In this document: positions 56,085-59,467 of the stretch, one piece after another
Layout: every line of letters begins with the position of its first letter
Numbering within the stretch: the stretch's first letter is position 1
Assembly (NCBI GenBank): GCA_022592435.1
Contig: JABYQS010000198.1
Span: 1-59,467 of the forward strand
Direction: 5' to 3'
DNA length: 59,467 bases
From: Cerioporus squamosus
Taxonomy: Eukaryota > Basidiomycota > Agaricomycetes > Polyporales > Polyporaceae
The notes under the pieces: generated by a model
The model's database searches: none
Seen by the model: only the letters and a program-made list of their open reading frames with translations
What the model was told of the DNA's origin: nothing
Position numbers and translations under genes: made by a program

Positions 56085-59000
56085 ATGAGTACGAACGCCG
56101 ACGCTGCGCACACTGTGGGCGCCGATGCGTCCAGTGGCTCCTCGGTGCCGGCACCACTCCACACGTCCACAGAAGCTGGTCCTTCTGTCGCTCCTCCTTC
56201 TTCTACCTCCCAGCATACGGGGGCAACCGTCGCAGATGCTGGCTCGTCTGTGGCCCCTCATAACACCCCTGGTCCGGGCAAAGCGCTCGGGAAACCCTTG
56301 CCCCTCATCAGGAACGGGAAAATCGTCAAGAGTAAAGGAACAGTGAGTAACAGTTAGCTGCCACGAAGAGTTTCGCTTAAATCTCGACTGAATCAGAACG
56401 TCCAACTGCCGCGGATCAAAGCGAAGCACAAGCAGATGTTCCGCCAGATGAATGAAGACGCTGCCATCGAACGCGCCTCGGCGAGCAAGGCCCAAGATGG
56501 TGCATCAGGATCTCTGGTGCACCCCTCAGGGACCGATAACGTGATGACGCAGGAGCACGAAGGGGCGGAGCTCATGGACGAAGTAAGTTATGGCTTCTCT
56601 GACCCTCCGACGGGCGCATCCAGACGCTGATGTTTCATTCCAGGATAACCAACACGACTACCAAGTCCCGTGCGGAACGGAAGATGGTGAAGCGGTGAGT
56701 GCGTTCTTGCTGTCTCTTCTACACTCAGCTGAACTTCCTGGACAGTACGCGCCGAATGATGGTGGTGTTCCCTCTCAGCAGCGGCTGGAGGAAGAGGATG
56801 CGCCCGTTGCGCCGCAATCCGAGTTCAACACCCAACAAGGACAGCTGTATGACGATCCTTCCCAGCCAAGCGGTCATCAACGCTACCAGGGAGCTGTACC
56901 TGTGCACATACCGGAGGTTCCCAATCGTCAAGCATACGGTGGTGCCAACGCCAACTCCAACATCCAACCGCCTTATTCGCCCGCGCCCACGCATCCTGGC
57001 GGATATTCACAGCCGCACGTTCCGCAGCAGTCGCAATATATACCGCAGGCGCAAGGACACGGCGCATATTCCGCTCCTAACCAGCCTCAGCCTCCCATGC
57101 CACAGTCTCAGTTCCAGCAGGCTCCGGCTCCGGCTCAGCATTATGGCGCGCATGCTCAGTTCCAGCAGGCTCCGGCTCCGGCTCAGCATTATGGCGCGCA
57201 TGCTCACTTCCAGCAGGCTATGGCTCCGGCTCAGCCCTACGGCGCGCAGTCTCATTTCCAGCAGGCTCCGGCTCCCGCTCAGCTCTACGGCGCGCCTTCA
57301 CAGTTCCAGCAGGCTCCAGCTCCAGCTCAGCATTACGGCGCGCAGTCGCAGTTCCAGCAGCCTCAAGCATACGTCCCACAGGCTCAGTTCCCACAGGCTC
57401 AGGCTCACGCGCAACCAAACGTCCCACAGCCTCCATACCAGCAGCTGCAAGCACCTCAGGGCTTGCAATATGGTCTATTACAAGGTCAGGCTCCTCCGCC
57501 GCAACCACACGGCCAACCGGCCACAGGTTATCCTGCACAGTCCTATCAACAGGGCCAGTTGGGAAATCAGGCGAACCCTCACGCGGTCTCCCCGGCTAAT
57601 CAGTTTGCCAACCACCCGCGGTACATCCAGCCCTCGGGCGGTAATTCTGAGCTCGGGTCGCAGCAGGACATGAATGAAGAGTCCTCTCGGCACCCTTCTG
57701 CATGTGCACCGTTGGCTCCGCAATCTAGCCAAAGCTTCCACTTCATCCATGTCGACGTTGACGCTGCGAAGGTCGGCCACAACGGCAGCAGCTCTAAACG
57801 CCCCAGGACCGAAGGGACTACGGTGTCGTCAAAGGTCAACGCGGCCCGAGGAGCAGCTCCATCTCAGTCGCAGGCGGACACCATCAAGGCCACGACTACT
57901 TCGCGTGCGGGGAAGCCTCAGACCCCTGCAGCGCCGCGTCCCAGCAATGCACAAGGGGGTTCAGCAAGAGCCAACACCTCCCAAGCCACCGCCGGTCCAA
58001 GTCGAGCTCGCAATTCGCAGAGTGGGCCAAGCACCGCCGGCGCATCGACAAGTACTCCTACACTCAAGGAGCGCGCATATGTTCGCCCAACCGCTCCCCC
58101 TGCGTATGTTGCGTCTCCTCGGGCGGCTGAGAAGGCACCACGCCGAGGCTCTACCGCAGGTCCCCCGTTGAGCGAGAAAACTCGGCAGCATGTAATGGAC
58201 GTGCTCGAAGCCATACAGGACGAGGAGGAGAGGGATGAGGTGATGCAATACCTATTCCCCGATGACGGCTCGGACGCGGATGAGACTGTGAGTACTAAAG
58301 CTTCGTTCTTGCCTCAGTTCGGCCCTGATAGATTATAGGACATGGATGTGGAAATTTCCACCCCAGAAGGATGTTTCGGCGGTGACACCAGCAGACAGAA
58401 GGTGTGTTGCGCAATGTCCATCCCGTTTGACCGTGAGCTCAAACTCCCATTAGCATTCCGACCCACCGGTCGCGCTCATCTTGGACAAGGTCCATCACGT
58501 CGAAGAGGTCGTCCGTGATGAGGCGGCGAAAGCGCAGAAGTTCCAGTAAGCCATCAACGTCCATCGAGTGCTAGCATGTTCGTTGACTCTGTGCGCCGCA
58601 GGGAGAGCATAGAGGAGGCGCTGACCCAGATGAAGCGGGACATGTCAGACATCAAGGGCAACAGCCGCACTCACGCCCGACACGTTCTTAACGCACGTCG
58701 CGAGGTCGGCAAGACTCCGCGTGGGTCTCGTTCGAGGCTTTCTCAGCTGCAGGAGACGCTGCCTCAGGGGTTCGACACCTGGGCGCCGCAGGACCGTCAG
58801 CGTTGGTTACGTGTCGAGAAGAATCATCTTGATCAGCTCGGGGTACGTATGTGCCTCATGAGTCTATCGCTAGCGACGTACTCAACACCGACTCTAGGCT
58901 AACGTCAGGGCTCACCTTAAGCACCTCCTTGAGTACGACTCGTGGGAGGATCTCGTGGACAGGCATCCGGCTCTCCCCGAAGCGAAGATTAACCGCATCA

Positions 59001-59467
59001 AGAAGCCCGGGGTGACCGTCTACTCCCTCACCGCGAACGGCAAGTTCCACATTGAGTTCACGCGCAGCTGGACCCGCTGCCCTTACAACATCGCTGCCAG
59101 ACGCGAGTTCATCAAACACTTCCTGAACTGCGTCGCTGGCGGATGGTATCCCTCCCCCCCCGTTCCAGCAAAATATCTCACGGAAAAACATGTTGGTGGC
59201 GCTCTTGATACTTACATGGAGACATGCCGGAGAGAGTACAGAGCGGTGGTTGATCCTCCCTCCCCAACCAAGGTCGCCAAGTGTGCCGAAGAAGTGGCCA
59301 GGTCCAACCGCCGACGTGTGGTAAGTCCGATGATGTGGTTACGTCGCATATCTCTGCTCACAAAGTCGCGCAGCTTCTTGACCAGCGTGTTACGGTCGTG
59401 GACAGAAGGGGGTGGACGAAGTTCGACGCCCTGTTCGATAAGCTTGCGCCAGATAACATGAGCGGAG
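56085..59467 (+). CDS. Q/P-rich tandem-repeat protein with C-terminal basic module (partial)
   Basis: Starts MSTNADAAHTVGADASSG (56085); runs through short exons (PRIKAKHKQMFRQMNEDAAI), then a 500-codon exon very rich in Gln, Pro, Ala and Tyr with tandem repeats at 57109-57348. After basic Ser/Thr-rich sequence come TRQHVMDVLEAIQDEEERDE, LDKVHHVEEVVRDEAAKAQK, SIEEALTQMKRDMSDIKGNS and a C-terminal module with SWTRCPYNIAARREFIKHFL, PPVPAKYLTEKHVGGALDTY and WTKFDALFDKLAPDNMSG. The last part resembles, from memory, an uncharacterised agaricomycete family often found near transposons. It runs past the window end. Low-complexity Q-rich sequence suggests phase separation or prion-like behaviour; untested. 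Confidence 0.65.
57109..57348 (+). repeat. Five tandem 48-bp coding repeats
   Basis: Units start at 57109, 57157, 57205, 57253 and 57301, each encoding a 16-residue unit of the form QFQQAPAPAQHYGAHA, with a sixth partial unit after. The first two units are almost identical at DNA level; later units diverge, so expansion is recent at the 5' side. Confidence 0.85.

Noticed and set aside
57109..57348. Regular repeats considered as a CRISPR-like array
   Set aside because: Units are contiguous without spacers and encode protein in frame; eukaryotic context.

Overview
The window is fungal nuclear DNA, most likely from an Agaricomycete and possibly a polypore. Genes are split by many short GT-AG introns of about 50-60 nt, sit on both strands and are densely packed. 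Several families are typical of that class: a DUF6699-like protein, F-box/LRR-like and WD40 proteins, a perilipin-like lipid-droplet protein, an SDS23-like CBS protein and a Tnp2 (CACTA) transposase. No complete rRNA, tRNA or CRISPR was recognised.

Layout. 1-1.95 kb is gene-poor and ends in a 22-bp-period array before cystathionine gamma-synthase (CGS, +, 1.96-4.6 kb). Then come two broken copies of a Crinkler/RHS-like P-loop NTPase-nuclease gene (4.9-6.9 and 10.2-12.1 kb). The first is enclosed by two copies of the CGS 3' end. The second lies with a DUF6699-like gene inside a ~6.5 kb insertion that cuts VPS39/VAM6 (-) into a C-terminal half (7.0-9.9 kb) and an N-terminal half (16.4-17.9 kb); a ~15-17 bp direct repeat marks both breakpoints. 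From 18 to 35 kb is conserved housekeeping: SDS23-like, perilipin-like, type B carboxylesterase, MFS sugar transporter, Lunapark (LNP1) and an SPFH/band 7 protein, followed by a clean 605-bp hAT-type MITE with an 8-bp target duplication. 35.4-43.2 kb is repeat-rich and holds a Tnp2 transposase gene broken by a 244-bp TA-duplicating MITE. 43.6-49.4 kb carries a tail-anchored coiled-coil protein, an F-box/LRR-like gene, a WD40 membrane protein and a small hypothetical gene. 50.9-59.5 kb is a run of four same-strand genes: a membrane coiled-coil protein, a membrane protein with a basic globular domain, a SUN-domain protein and a Q/P-rich repeat protein that runs off the end.

How the genes relate. 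CGS (transsulfuration), VPS39 (HOPS tethering), Lunapark (ER junctions), perilipin (lipid droplets) and the transporter are independent housekeeping functions. The unusual biology is in the two insertions at the CGS-VPS39 locus and in the uncharacterised SUN-containing cluster. Several conserved genes carry one single-base frameshift each (esterase, transporter, SPFH), so uncorrected assembly indels must be excluded before calling any gene dead.
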